Assembly (NCBI GenBank): GCA_017398355.1
Contig: JAFQGD010000049.1
Coordinates: 1-64,000, forward strand
Origin: Akkermansia sp.
GTDB lineage: Bacteria > Verrucomicrobiota > Verrucomicrobiia > Verrucomicrobiales > Akkermansiaceae
Length of the DNA: 64,000 nucleotides
Direction of reading: 5' to 3'
Below, piece after piece: positions 26,943-34,352 of this stretch. The stretch's first letter is position 1, and every line of letters begins with the position of its first letter. The notes below the pieces were generated by a model that saw only the letters and a program-made list of their open reading frames with translations, made no database searches and was not told where the DNA came from. A program made the translations under genes and the position numbers.

Positions 26943-29408
26943 ATGTCTACGCCAAAGAAAAAGCAGGAGAAAGCCTCTCAAAAGTCTGTTGCTGAGAAGA
27001 AAGTGAACAAAGCAGAACCCCAAAAGACGGAGAATAAGGCTTCTGCTACCAAGTCCGCCACCAAACCCGCTGCTAAGAAAGCCCCCGCCAAGGCCGAGCC
27101 TAAGAAGCCCGCAGCCAAGAAGGAAGCCGCCCCCGCCAAGGCCGAGCCCAAGAAGCCCGCAGCCAAGAAGGAAGCCACCCCCGCCAAGGCCGAGCCCAAG
27201 AAGCCCGCAGCCAAGAAGGAAGCCGCCCCCGCCAAGGCCGAGCCCAAGAAGCCCGCAGCCAAGAAGGAAGCCACCCCTGCCAAGGCCGAGCTCAAGAAGC
27301 CCGCAGCCAAGAAGGAAGCCGCCCCCGCCAAGGCCGAGCCCAAGAAGCCCGCAGCCAAGAAGGAAGCCTCCCCCGCCAAGGCCGAGACTGCACCCGCCAT
27401 CCCTGAGGAAGAAGAAAAGCCTGTGGCAGAAATGCAACCTGCTGATCCCAAAGTCAAAACTCCTTCCAAGTCCAAGAGCAAGCGCAAGAATACGTTCACT
27501 CCCCCCCGCGTCACCGCCAAGGATCTGCAAGATTATTTCCCGGACGATATCACCCTTAAAAATGCCTTTAAGAACCTCCTGGCCCTGGCCAAGAAGAATG
27601 GTGGCTACGTTACGGATGATGATATCTTCTCCTCCTTGCCCATGGAAGGCTACGAGGAACAAGACACCGAGCGCCTCTTCGAGCGTCTGCACGCTCTCGG
27701 CGTGGAAGTGCGAGATGAATCCGTCATTGTCCCCCTTTCCTCTGAGGATATATCCTCACTTCGCCGTGGTGATTCTGTCACCGGCAGCATTGTAGATACT
27801 CCCGGAGTACAGGAAAAAGTACGCGAACTCATCGTCTTGGCCATGGATCATGGCTACCTTACTTACGATGATATCAACGATGTGCTGCCCAAGGACATGA
27901 TTAACCCCGCAGACCATGATGAAATCATGGAGCGACTGCGTGGCATGAACTTCGACATCATCGACCCCTCCGACGTGGACAACTACACAGACCGCCAGCG
28001 CCTGTCTGAAACCGGTGAGGAAGATGAATCTGAAAAACTGGAAGCCAAGCTCGATATCCTTGATGACCCCGTGCGCATGTACCTCAAGCAGATGGGGCAG
28101 AAGGAATTGCTCAAGCGCGAGCAGGAAGTCATCCTCTCCCGCCGCATTGACCAAGCAGAAAATGAACTGCAGAACCGCTTGCATAAATTCGGCATTGTCG
28201 CTATGCTGTACTTGGAGACAGCCCAGCGCATCCTGCAGAACAAGGAGCGTTTCGACCGCGTTGTGGCTGATAAAAACATCGACCACCGAGAGCAGTACTT
28301 CAAGGAGATTCAGCCGCTCATCAACAAAGTCTATGACCTGTACGATGATGCCCAAGCTGCATATAATCAACTGCGCAAGGCTCGCCGCCGCAAAAAGGGC
28401 GTAGAAGCCGCTGCCGATGAGTTCAACCGACTCCTTGAGGAACTCGATGTCCAGTACCGCCGTTTCTCCTTTAAGGGCAAGGTGTATGAGGACTTCGTTA
28501 CACGTCTCCGTGAAATCCGCCAGCGCATCATCAAGCTTCGCCGTACATACGAGGCTCACCCTGAAAACAAGGAAAGCCAAGAAGCCTTGGCAGAGTTCGA
28601 AATGCAGCTTTGGATGCCCATCCCCGAGTTCTTGGAAAACTACAAGGCCATGCGCGAAAGCATGAAAGAAGCCAAGGACGCCAAGAAAGAAATGATTGAG
28701 GCCAATCTCCGCCTCGTCATCTCCATCGCCAAGAAATACACCAACCGCGGCCTTGCCTTCCTCGACCTCATCCAAGAAGGCAACATGGGCCTCATGAAAG
28801 CTGTGGAGAAGTTTGAATACCGCCGAGGCTACAAATTCTCCACCTACGCCACATGGTGGATTCGCCAGGCTATCACCCGCTCTATTGCAGACCAAGCCCG
28901 CACCATCCGCATCCCCGTACACATGATTGAGACAATCAACAAGCTCATGCGTGTGCAGAAGAAGCTCGTGCAGGACTTCGGCCGCGAACCCACGCCCGAA
29001 GAAATCTCCAACGAATGTGGCATGGCTGTGGAGCGCGTGCGCAGCGTCCTCAAGATGGCTCAGCAGCCCATCTCCATGCAGCAGCCTGTGGGTGATTCGG
29101 ATGACACCTCTTTCGGTGACTTCTTGGAAGACAAGAGCGCAGAAAACCCCATGGATGGCGCCGCTTTCAACTCCCTGCGTGAGAAGCTTTCCGGTGTGCT
29201 TAATACCCTCAACGAGCGTGAGCGTGCCGTCATCGAGCAGCGATTCGGCCTCAAAGATGGCAACCCCCGCACCCTCGAAGAAGTGGGCCGCCAGTTCAAC
29301 GTCACCCGCGAGCGTATCCGCCAGATTGAAGCCAAGGCCCTCCGTAAACTGCGTCACCCAACGCGTATTGGCCAAATCAAGGGCTTCTTGGATTCCACCG
29401 TCTCCTAA
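26943..29408 (+). CDS. rpoD: Primary sigma factor RpoD (sigma70) with histone-H1-like N-terminus and two region 1.1-like modules
   Basis: This is the housekeeping sigma subunit of RNA polymerase. The ATG at 26943 (821 residues) is preferred over an in-frame GTG at 26910, because the latter overlaps the promoter. Residues 1-145 are Lys/Ala/Pro-rich, with six copies of a 16-residue repeat (48-143). Residues about 203-260 and 290-345 each look like a sigma region 1.1 fold ([14 protein letters not shown] and [18 protein letters not shown]). Region 1.2 begins at about 372 ([11 protein letters not shown]), followed by a non-conserved helical region to about 580. Region 2 has [20 protein letters not shown] and [15 protein letters not shown]. 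Region 3 has [12 protein letters not shown], and region 4 ends with [20 protein letters not shown] and KLRHP. All core regions are intact. Confidence 0.95.
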   Translation: MSTPKKKQEKASQKSVAEKKVNKAEPQKTENKASATKSATKPAAKKAPAKAEPKKPAAKKEAAPAKAEPKKPAAKKEATPAKAEPKKPAAKKEAAPAKAEPKKPAAKKEATPAKAELKKPAAKKEAAPAKAEPKKPAAKKEASPAKAETAPAIPEEEEKPVAEMQPADPKVKTPSKSKSKRKNTFTPPRVTAKDLQDYFPDDITLKNAFKNLLALAKKNGGYVTDDDIFSSLPMEGYEEQDTERLFERLHALGVEVRDESVIVPLSSEDISSLRRGDSVTGSIVDTPGVQEKVRELIVLAMDHGYLTYDDINDVLPKDMINPADHDEIMERLRGMNFDIIDPSDVDNYTDRQRLSETGEEDESEKLEAKLDILDDPVRMYLKQMGQKELLKREQEVILSRRIDQAENELQNRLHKFGIVAMLYLETAQRILQNKERFDRVVADKNIDHREQYFKEIQPLINKVYDLYDDAQAAYNQLRKARRRKKGVEAAADEFNRLLEELDVQYRRFSFKGKVYEDFVTRLREIRQRIIKLRRTYEAHPENKESQEALAEFEMQLWMPIPEFLENYKAMRESMKEAKDAKKEMIEANLRLVISIAKKYTNRGLAFLDLIQEGNMGLMKAVEKFEYRRGYKFSTYATWWIRQAITRSIADQARTIRIPVHMIETINKLMRVQKKLVQDFGREPTPEEISNECGMAVERVRSVLKMAQQPISMQQPVGDSDDTSFGDFLEDKSAENPMDGAAFNSLREKLSGVLNTLNERERAVIEQRFGLKDGNPRTLEEVGRQFNVTRERIRQIEAKALRKLRHPTRIGQIKGFLDSTVS
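27084..27371 (+). repeat. Six tandem 48-bp repeats in rpoD
   Basis: Each unit encodes [15 protein letters not shown] plus Ala, Thr or Ser. Copies differ by only a few bases (one has Leu for Pro). The in-frame length keeps the reading frame, so copy number may vary between strains by slippage or recombination. Confidence 0.95.
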
Positions 29409-29420
29409 GCCTGCCTAGCC

Positions 29421-29485
29421 AAAGGCACCCGCCTTTTTCCCCGCCCGGACAGCGTGCATTCCCGCGTGCTGCCCGGGATTTTTTG
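29421..29485 (+). terminator. Two terminator hairpins after rpoD
   Basis: The first is a 6-bp AAAGGC/GCCTTT stem with a T-run (29421-29438). The second is a longer imperfect stem (CCCGG-x-CAGC... with ...GCTG-x-CCGGG, 29444-29477) followed by six T. Confidence 0.75.
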
Positions 29486-29496
29486 TTACTGTGTGG

Positions 29497-29524
29497 TTGC
29501 ATTGAGGGGATAACCTGCTAGAAT
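29497..29524 (+). promoter_or_regulatory. Promoter TTGCAT-N16-TAGAAT before the 80-residue ORF
   Basis: This reasonable sigma70 match lies directly after the rpoD terminators. It gives a leader of about 60 bases to the GTG at 29593. Confidence 0.5.
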
Positions 29525-29592
29525 CAACTCGTCAAATTGAGGTATGGAGAGATAAAAACGGGAATAAAGTCCAAGGACGGAGGAAAAGCATT

Positions 29593-29835
29593 GTGCAGGA
29601 AATGCTTACCAAAGTGCTGGCGCTGAATCGTCAAAATTTTGCGGTGCGCTTGCAGCTAGAGCTGGTGGAGAAGTACTCTCGCCCTGAGACTTATCTTTGT
29701 TTGAACCAAAGTTCGGCAGAGATACGAGAAATAGCACCGCTCATTCAGCCGGATGATGATGCAAGCGCGCTGAGTGTCGATAACTTACTCTACGGGTCGT
29801 GTTGGCTTACTTGGACGGGCAAAGTAAAGGGATAA
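29593..29835 (+). CDS. Small hypothetical protein (80 aa)
   Basis: The GTG start is preceded by GGAGGA with an 8-base spacer and by a promoter-like pair, which argues for a real gene. An ATG three codons in is an alternative. The product has no signal peptide, no membrane helix and no motif I recognise. The N-terminal half (LTKVLALNRQNFAVRLQLEL) is probably helical, and the C-terminal half is acidic and ends in a short Trp-containing strand. It stands alone between rpoD and the SDR-like gene. It could instead be a non-coding leader or small RNA that happens to be open, but the ribosome-binding site makes that less likely. Confidence 0.45.
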   Translation: MQEMLTKVLALNRQNFAVRLQLELVEKYSRPETYLCLNQSSAEIREIAPLIQPDDDASALSVDNLLYGSCWLTWTGKVKG

Positions 29836-29994
29836 AGCACGGCATACGGGAATTGCGCCGCAAGGTGTCCGCCAATGCCGGGGTCGCTTGATTTTTCAAT
29901 CACAAGATGAACAAAATCCCTGCTTGCTAAGCGAGGGGATATGTGGTAGAGTGAGAGGGAGAAAAGGAAACAACGAATTTCACCGGATAACGAC
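29836..29994 (+). promoter_or_regulatory. Intergenic region with hairpin and promoter TTGCTA-N17-TAGAGT
   Basis: A roughly 10-bp hairpin lies at 29916-29940. A -35-like TTGCTA (29924-29929) inside its loop side and a -10-like TAGAGT (29947-29952) are 17 bases apart. The leader to the ATG at 29995 is about 36 bases and purine-rich (AGGGAGAAAAGGAAA). The overlap of hairpin and -35 box could matter for regulation, but nothing more can be shown. Confidence 0.45.
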
Positions 29995-30792
29995 ATGTCA
30001 AACGCAACGGCTTTCTTGGGTGCGAGCACAGTGCTGGGACGGTACTGGACGAAGCGGCGCTTTTTTGATTATTTGATTGATAAGGAGAACTTTCGGTTGA
30101 CGTTTGGGCGGAGTTTTCGGATGATGGTCTATTTGGACAATGCGATAGCGAATGGCCCGGAACTGGTGAAGCAGAATGTGGAGGCGGATACGCAGGCGAC
30201 CAATTATTTGATGAATCATTTGGCGGATATCAAGCCGGAGTTCACGGTGTTTGTGACGACGTGTGATATGCTGGCCGAGGATGCGGATGAGAATACGCCG
30301 GTGCTGGAGAAGAGCGATGACCCGTATGTGCAGAACCGCATCAATATGTACCGCGAGCTGAACCGCCAGTATGGGCGCGTGCTGAATGTACATTTGCCGG
30401 AGCTGGTATCCCCGGCATACACTGGGTACAGTAAGTTGATGGATATCATCCAAAACCCGCCGCCCGGTAAGAAGACGCTGCCCTTGGCGCCGCTGGAGAT
30501 GCACCAGCTTTATATTGCGGATCGTATTATGGGCGATGTAGAGCGCTGTATCCCGTTGGGCATACCGTCCATTATCCCTGCGATGCCACCGCTGACGACG
30601 ATGGAGGTGCTGGAGGCACTGGCTCCGGATTTGCTGGATAGGCTGCCGGCGCACAAGCCGGAGGATCCCCGCGGCTCTTGCCGCAAGTCCATCCATTCCT
30701 TCCAGTGGTTGGACCCGAAGGACGGGTATTTGGTGACGAAGGAAGACCAGCTGGAGTTGTTGGGCTTTTACTTTGGTCCCAATGCGTTCTGA
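29995..30792 (+). CDS. SDR/NAD-epimerase-like protein, degenerate
   Basis: This 265-residue protein has the outline of an extended short-chain dehydrogenase. FLGASTVLGRYW at the N-terminus looks like a decayed GxxGxxG nucleotide loop. NVEADTQATNYLMNHL and EFTVFVTTCDMLAED mirror the NVxGTxxLLEAA and FVYxSSxDVYG steps. DDPYVQNRINMYRELNRQYGRVLNVHLPELVSP mirrors YxxSKxxxE...RLPxVxGP, but the catalytic Tyr-x3-Lys is not intact. Enzyme activity is therefore uncertain. It overlaps a GtrA-like membrane gene, which suggests a role in cell-surface glycan or sugar-lipid metabolism. Codons here are unusually rich in third-position G compared with rpoD and efp, a possible sign of different ancestry. The family assignment is an inference from pattern only. 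Confidence 0.5.
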   Translation: MSNATAFLGASTVLGRYWTKRRFFDYLIDKENFRLTFGRSFRMMVYLDNAIANGPELVKQNVEADTQATNYLMNHLADIKPEFTVFVTTCDMLAEDADENTPVLEKSDDPYVQNRINMYRELNRQYGRVLNVHLPELVSPAYTGYSKLMDIIQNPPPGKKTLPLAPLEMHQLYIADRIMGDVERCIPLGIPSIIPAMPPLTTMEVLEALAPDLLDRLPAHKPEDPRGSCRKSIHSFQWLDPKDGYLVTKEDQLELLGFYFGPNAF

Positions 30793-31297
30793 TGCAATGA
30801 GGGGGCTGTGGCAGAGATTGGGGTCGCAGTTTGTGCGCTTTTTTGTGGTGGGGGTAGCCGCCACGCTGGTGCATTGGGGGGTATATGTGGGGCTCAACCG
30901 CTTGTTGGGGCTGTGTGCCGCGGATGCGTTGGCACTGAGCGTGACGTACTCTGTGGGATATGTGGTGAGCTTTGTGGGCAATTATCTGGCGTCTTTGCGC
31001 TGGACTTTTAGGACGAAAGGAAGTGTGGGGAAGGGAGCCGGATTTGCGCTGAGCCATGCGGTGAATTATGGCATGCATGTGGGGCTGCTCAATTTGTTCC
31101 TGCTCTGGGGAGTGGGGGAGGCGATGGTGCGAGCGCTGGAGGCTCTGGTTCCGAGGCTGGTGCGAGCGTTTCCCCTGTTGGGGGAGGCGGATACGCTGCT
31201 GCCGCTTCCTGTCTTTTGCGTGGTGGTGCCCATCAATTTTTTGATGGTACGCTTCTTTTTAACGCAGGGTGATAAGAAGGACGTGGAGCTTAGCTGA
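30782..31297 (+). CDS. GtrA-like membrane protein
   Basis: The 171 residues have four hydrophobic membrane segments. The first (RFFVVGVAATLVHWGVYVGL) and the following SVTYSVGYVVSFVGNYLASLRWTF are the hallmark of the GtrA family, which helps move or supply undecaprenyl-phosphate-linked sugars across the inner membrane for surface glycans. FALSHAVNYGMHVGLLNLFLLW and VVVPINFLMVRFFLT are the last segments. A loop of about 35 residues between helices three and four is longer than usual. The start overlaps the SDR-like gene by 11 bases (ATG at 30782; a TTG at 30773 and an ATG at 30797 are alternatives), so the two are cotranscribed. No glycosyltransferase partner is adjacent. Confidence 0.8.
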   Translation: MRSDAMRGLWQRLGSQFVRFFVVGVAATLVHWGVYVGLNRLLGLCAADALALSVTYSVGYVVSFVGNYLASLRWTFRTKGSVGKGAGFALSHAVNYGMHVGLLNLFLLWGVGEAMVRALEALVPRLVRAFPLLGEADTLLPLPVFCVVVPINFLMVRFFLTQGDKKDVELS

Positions 31298-31388
31298 GGG
31301 CAAGGTATCCGCTTTTAATGAATTTGCAATTTTAAATGCGATTTCACCATTTTTCAATAGGTTTAGCCGGGGAGAAATGAGAAAAAGC

Positions 31389-31417
31389 TTGACTAAATGA
31401 AGAGCCTCTGATACGCT
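31389..31417 (+). promoter_or_regulatory. efp promoter, TTGACT-N17-TACGCT
   Basis: The -35 box is good and the -10 box is weak, with 17-base spacing. The -10 box ends 10 bases before the efp ATG, giving a near-leaderless mRNA. Confidence 0.45.
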
Positions 31418-31427
31418 GCGCGGCGAT

Positions 31428-31997
31428 ATGGCAAAAGTTCCCGTTATTCAGCTTCGCAAGGGTCACGCCGTGAATTACAACGGCGATATCTGTGTTGTGC
31501 GTGAGAGCCAGCTCAAGACCCCTCCCCGCATGGCTTCCTATGTGCAGATGACCATCCGCAGTATTGCTACTAAGAAGGATTACAACCTTCGCCTCACCTC
31601 CAACGATTTCCTCGAGGGTGTGATGCTCAGCCGTGAGGAGATGGAGTTCTCCTATGTGGACGGTATGGGTTACCACTTCCTGAACACGGAGACCTACGAA
31701 GATGTGTGCGTGAGCGAGGATATCGTGGAGCCTGTGAAGGATTACCTCATTGAGGGTAATACCTACATCCTCCTTTTCACCGATGAAATCGTGTGCTCTA
31801 TCGAGTTGCCCGCCGCTATCACCATGGAGGTGGCCGAGGCTCCCGAGGGTGTGAAGGGTAATTCCGCCAACAATGTGTACAAGAGCGCTACGATGACCAC
31901 GGGTCTCGTGGTTCAGGTGCCTCTCTTCATCTCTGCCGGGCAGCGCATCTCCGTGAAGACGGAAGATGGTACTTACCTGGGCCGTGTGAACAACTAA
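31428..31997 (+). CDS. efp: Elongation factor P with non-lysine loop
   Basis: This ribosome-binding factor relieves stalling at polyproline stretches. The 189-residue length and three beta-domains are normal, with the domain II/III signatures SYVDGMGYHFLNTETYED, GVKGNSANNVYKSATMTTGLVVQVPLFI and GTYLGRVN. The loop that contacts the P-site tRNA reads LKTPPRMASY (residues 29-38). It carries Arg at 34, where E. coli EF-P has the beta-lysylated Lys34. This resembles EF-P types that use Arg (EarP-rhamnosylated) or the EfpL/YeiP branch, but the loop has its own Pro-Pro-Arg sequence. No epmA/epmB or earP lies in the window. A strong bidirectional terminator follows. Confidence 0.93.
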   Translation: MAKVPVIQLRKGHAVNYNGDICVVRESQLKTPPRMASYVQMTIRSIATKKDYNLRLTSNDFLEGVMLSREEMEFSYVDGMGYHFLNTETYEDVCVSEDIVEPVKDYLIEGNTYILLFTDEIVCSIELPAAITMEVAEAPEGVKGNSANNVYKSATMTTGLVVQVPLFISAGQRISVKTEDGTYLGRVNN

Positions 31998-32025
31998 AGC
32001 ACACTGTTGTACAAACCTCTTTCTG

Positions 32026-32060
32026 AAAAAGGGCGAGCCTGTTTGAGGCTCGCCCTTTTT
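32026..32060 (+). terminator. Bidirectional terminator between efp and the ABC importer
   Basis: A 9-bp G/C-rich stem (31 GGGCGAGCC with GGCTCGCCC) extends by A-T pairs with A-run and T-run on the two sides. It can serve efp on the plus strand and the convergent minus-strand ABC ATPase gene. Confidence 0.9.
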
Positions 32061-32094
32061 GCTATCTCTGTTTGGGGAAAATAAGTGCGCGCTT

Positions 32095-32829
32095 TTAACG
32101 AAGGGAGAGGAAATCGCGGATGCGAGGATTATCGCTCGTTTTGAGGGTGTCCGGCGGGGCATCTGCCACGAGTTTGCCATCTGCCAGGAAGATGATGCGG
32201 TTGGCCAGTTCCATAGCGAAGTCGATATCATGGGAGACGACGAGCATGGTCATGCCATCGTTGGCGAGTTCGCGCATGAGGTTTTCTACCTCACCCACCA
32301 TTTCGGGGTCGAGCGCAGAGGTGGGTTCATCGAAAAGAAGCACCTCCGGATTCATGGCGAGGGCACGCACGATGGCAACGCGTTGTTTTTGACCGCCTGA
32401 GAGCTGGGAAGGGTAGGCTTGTGCCTTGTCCTCCAAGCCTATGCGGTGGAGAAGTTGCAGGGCAAGCTCGCGTGCCTCTGCGTGTTTCATGAGCCCGCAG
32501 TTGGTGGGCGCGAGGGTGATGTTGTCCAGAATAGTGAGGTTTGCAAAGAGGTTGAAATGCTGGAACACCATGCCTACGCGGCGGCGGTAGAGGTTGAGCC
32601 CGTGTTCCGTGGTATCAACGGGTTCTCCGTGAAAGAGTACGCGTCCGGAGCTGGGAACCTCCAGAAAGTTCATGCAGCGCATGACGGTACTCTTGCCCGC
32701 TCCGGAGGGCCCCAAGAGGAAGACCACTTCTCCTTTTTTGACACCGAAAGACACATCGGTTATCACGCGGTGGCCGGCAAAGTCTTTGGTCAGGCCTTGT
32801 ATCTCCAGAATGGTGGGATCAGCGTTCAT
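32095..32829 (-). CDS. Polar amino acid ABC importer, ATPase subunit (GlnQ/ArtP-like)
   Basis: This 244-residue cytoplasmic ATPase has Walker A GPSGAGKST (about 40), a Q-loop in VGMVFQHFNLF, the signature LSGGQKQRVAIVRAL, Walker B VLLFDEPTSALDPE and an H-loop SHD. The length and the HFNLFANLTILDNI motif place it with GlnQ/HisP/ArtP ATPases for polar or basic amino acids. Its start overlaps the end of the binding-protein/permease gene by 11 bases, so the two form one importer operon. The specificity (glutamine, arginine or another amino acid) cannot be decided from sequence alone. Confidence 0.92.
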   Translation of the reverse strand: MNADPTILEIQGLTKDFAGHRVITDVSFGVKKGEVVFLLGPSGAGKSTVMRCMNFLEVPSSGRVLFHGEPVDTTEHGLNLYRRRVGMVFQHFNLFANLTILDNITLAPTNCGLMKHAEARELALQLLHRIGLEDKAQAYPSQLSGGQKQRVAIVRALAMNPEVLLFDEPTSALDPEMVGEVENLMRELANDGMTMLVVSHDIDFAMELANRIIFLADGKLVADAPPDTLKTSDNPRIRDFLSLR

Positions 32830-34285
32830 TTTTCTTGAGACGGGTTTCCAGTTTTTTGAGGAGCTGGCTCAGGCAGACCACAACGATGAGGTAGATGAGA
32901 GCCACGGCGATGAGGGGCAGGAAGGCATCGTAGGTTTGACTGCGGATGATATCGCCACCTTTGGTGAGGTCTTGCAGGGCGATGTAGCCGCAAACGCTGG
33001 TTTCTTTGAGAAGGACGATGAATTCATTACCTAGGGCGGGTAGCACGTTTTTGAAGGCTTGGGGGAGGATGACGGAGCGCATGGTTGCACCGTAGCTCAG
33101 GCCCAAGCTGCGGCCTGCTTCCATTTGCCCGCGGTCTACGGCCATGATGCCCGAGCGGATGATTTCTGCCACATAGGCTCCGCTGTTCACGCCGAAGGCC
33201 ACGATGGCTACCAGCACTTTGCTGACATCTACCGCTGCGAAGATGACAAAGTAGATGATGAGCAGCTGTACCACCACGGGGGTGCCACGCACAACGGTAA
33301 GGTAAAGGTGGCAGAGAATGTTGAGTACTTTGTGTCGCCCTGTTTGGTCGTGTGTGCTGCGGATGACGGCGACGAGGAAGCCGATGCCAAGCCCCATGAG
33401 TACGGCGCAGAAGGAAATCTCGATGGTGACGAGGAAGCCGTTGAGCAGGTATTTCCAGCGGCTGTCTTTCACAAAGTTGATTTCAAAGGAGTGCGCCAGC
33501 CAAGTCTTAAAGCCGGATGTTTGTGTGGCTGTTTCTGTCTTATCTTTGCCTTGGTATTTGGCTGTAATGGCGGCCATGGTGCCATCTAACTGCATCTCCA
33601 TGAGTGTCTTGTTGAACAAGAGAAGCAACTCCGGGCGGTTCTTGCGTATGGCCATGGCGTATTCCTCCGATGCTAAGGAGGTGGGCAAAATGAGCAAGCC
33701 GGCATTGCGAGCGACATGCTCTTGTGCCGGCGCACTATCCAGCACCACGGCATCTATCTTACCGGTGGCAAGTGAGGCCACGGCCAATGCTCCGTCTTGG
33801 AATCGCTCCGGCTCACCAATGTTGGTGGTGACGTAGGTATCCCCCGTAGTGCCGTGTTGTACGCCGATGCGGCGGCCTTTGAGGGCATCTGCGCCGGTGA
33901 TGTCGGAGCCCTCACGCACGATGATTACTTGGTCTGCCTTGACGTAGCTGGAGGTGAAATCAATTTGCTTTTTGCGATCCTCTGTGACGGTGATACCGGA
34001 GGCCGCAACATCTGCTTTGCCGGTTTGCACGGCGGCAATGACGGAATCGAAAGCCATATCTTCAATGATAAGCTCCAGATTGTTGCGACTGGCAATTTCT
34101 CGCACCATGTCGGCATCTATGCCCACAATTTCACTGCCTTGATAGAATTCGTAGGGCGGGAAGGTGGCATTCGTCACCATGATAAGCTTCCGGTGGCTTT
34201 CCTCTTTCTCACCGCAGGCTGTGAGAAAGGTGAGCACGCATGCCAGAAGCAGAAGGATGTATTTTTTACAGGGGGAGGCTGACAT
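32819..34285 (-). CDS. Amino acid ABC importer: fused substrate-binding lipoprotein and permease
   Basis: The ATG at 34285 (488 residues) is chosen because it opens a clean lipoprotein signal (KKYILLLLACVLTFLTAC) with Cys in the lipobox LTAC. A longer frame from 34363 would overlap ftsK. Residues about 35-260 form a family-3 periplasmic binding domain (NATFPPYEF, GIDADMVREIA, KADVAASGITVTEDRKKQIDFTSSY). Residues about 275-480 form a HisM/GlnP-type permease with the EAA-like loop (EAGRSLGLSYGATMRSVILPQAFKNVLPALGNEF) and about five membrane helices. Such fusions are known in Gram-positive and some other bacteria. With one ATPase it gives a complete importer. It lies downstream of ftsK with a 67-base gap. 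Confidence 0.9.
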   Translation of the reverse strand: MSASPCKKYILLLLACVLTFLTACGEKEESHRKLIMVTNATFPPYEFYQGSEIVGIDADMVREIASRNNLELIIEDMAFDSVIAAVQTGKADVAASGITVTEDRKKQIDFTSSYVKADQVIIVREGSDITGADALKGRRIGVQHGTTGDTYVTTNIGEPERFQDGALAVASLATGKIDAVVLDSAPAQEHVARNAGLLILPTSLASEEYAMAIRKNRPELLLLFNKTLMEMQLDGTMAAITAKYQGKDKTETATQTSGFKTWLAHSFEINFVKDSRWKYLLNGFLVTIEISFCAVLMGLGIGFLVAVIRSTHDQTGRHKVLNILCHLYLTVVRGTPVVVQLLIIYFVIFAAVDVSKVLVAIVAFGVNSGAYVAEIIRSGIMAVDRGQMEAGRSLGLSYGATMRSVILPQAFKNVLPALGNEFIVLLKETSVCGYIALQDLTKGGDIIRSQTYDAFLPLIAVALIYLIVVVCLSQLLKKLETRLKKNER

Positions 34286-34352
34286 GTAGTTGTTGTGTAC
34301 AGTATGGCCTAGGATGGGGCCGGTCTTTTGAGGAGGATAGGGCAGGGGAATA

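Noticed and set aside
27084-27371. Direct repeats that might suggest a CRISPR array
   Set aside because: The 48-bp units are contiguous without spacers, stay in frame and code for the Lys/Ala/Pro tail of RpoD.
27756-29375. 539-codon open frame on the minus strand inside rpoD
   Set aside because: It is a shadow of a conserved sigma factor gene. The product shows no family motif, and the openness follows from codon bias on the sense strand.
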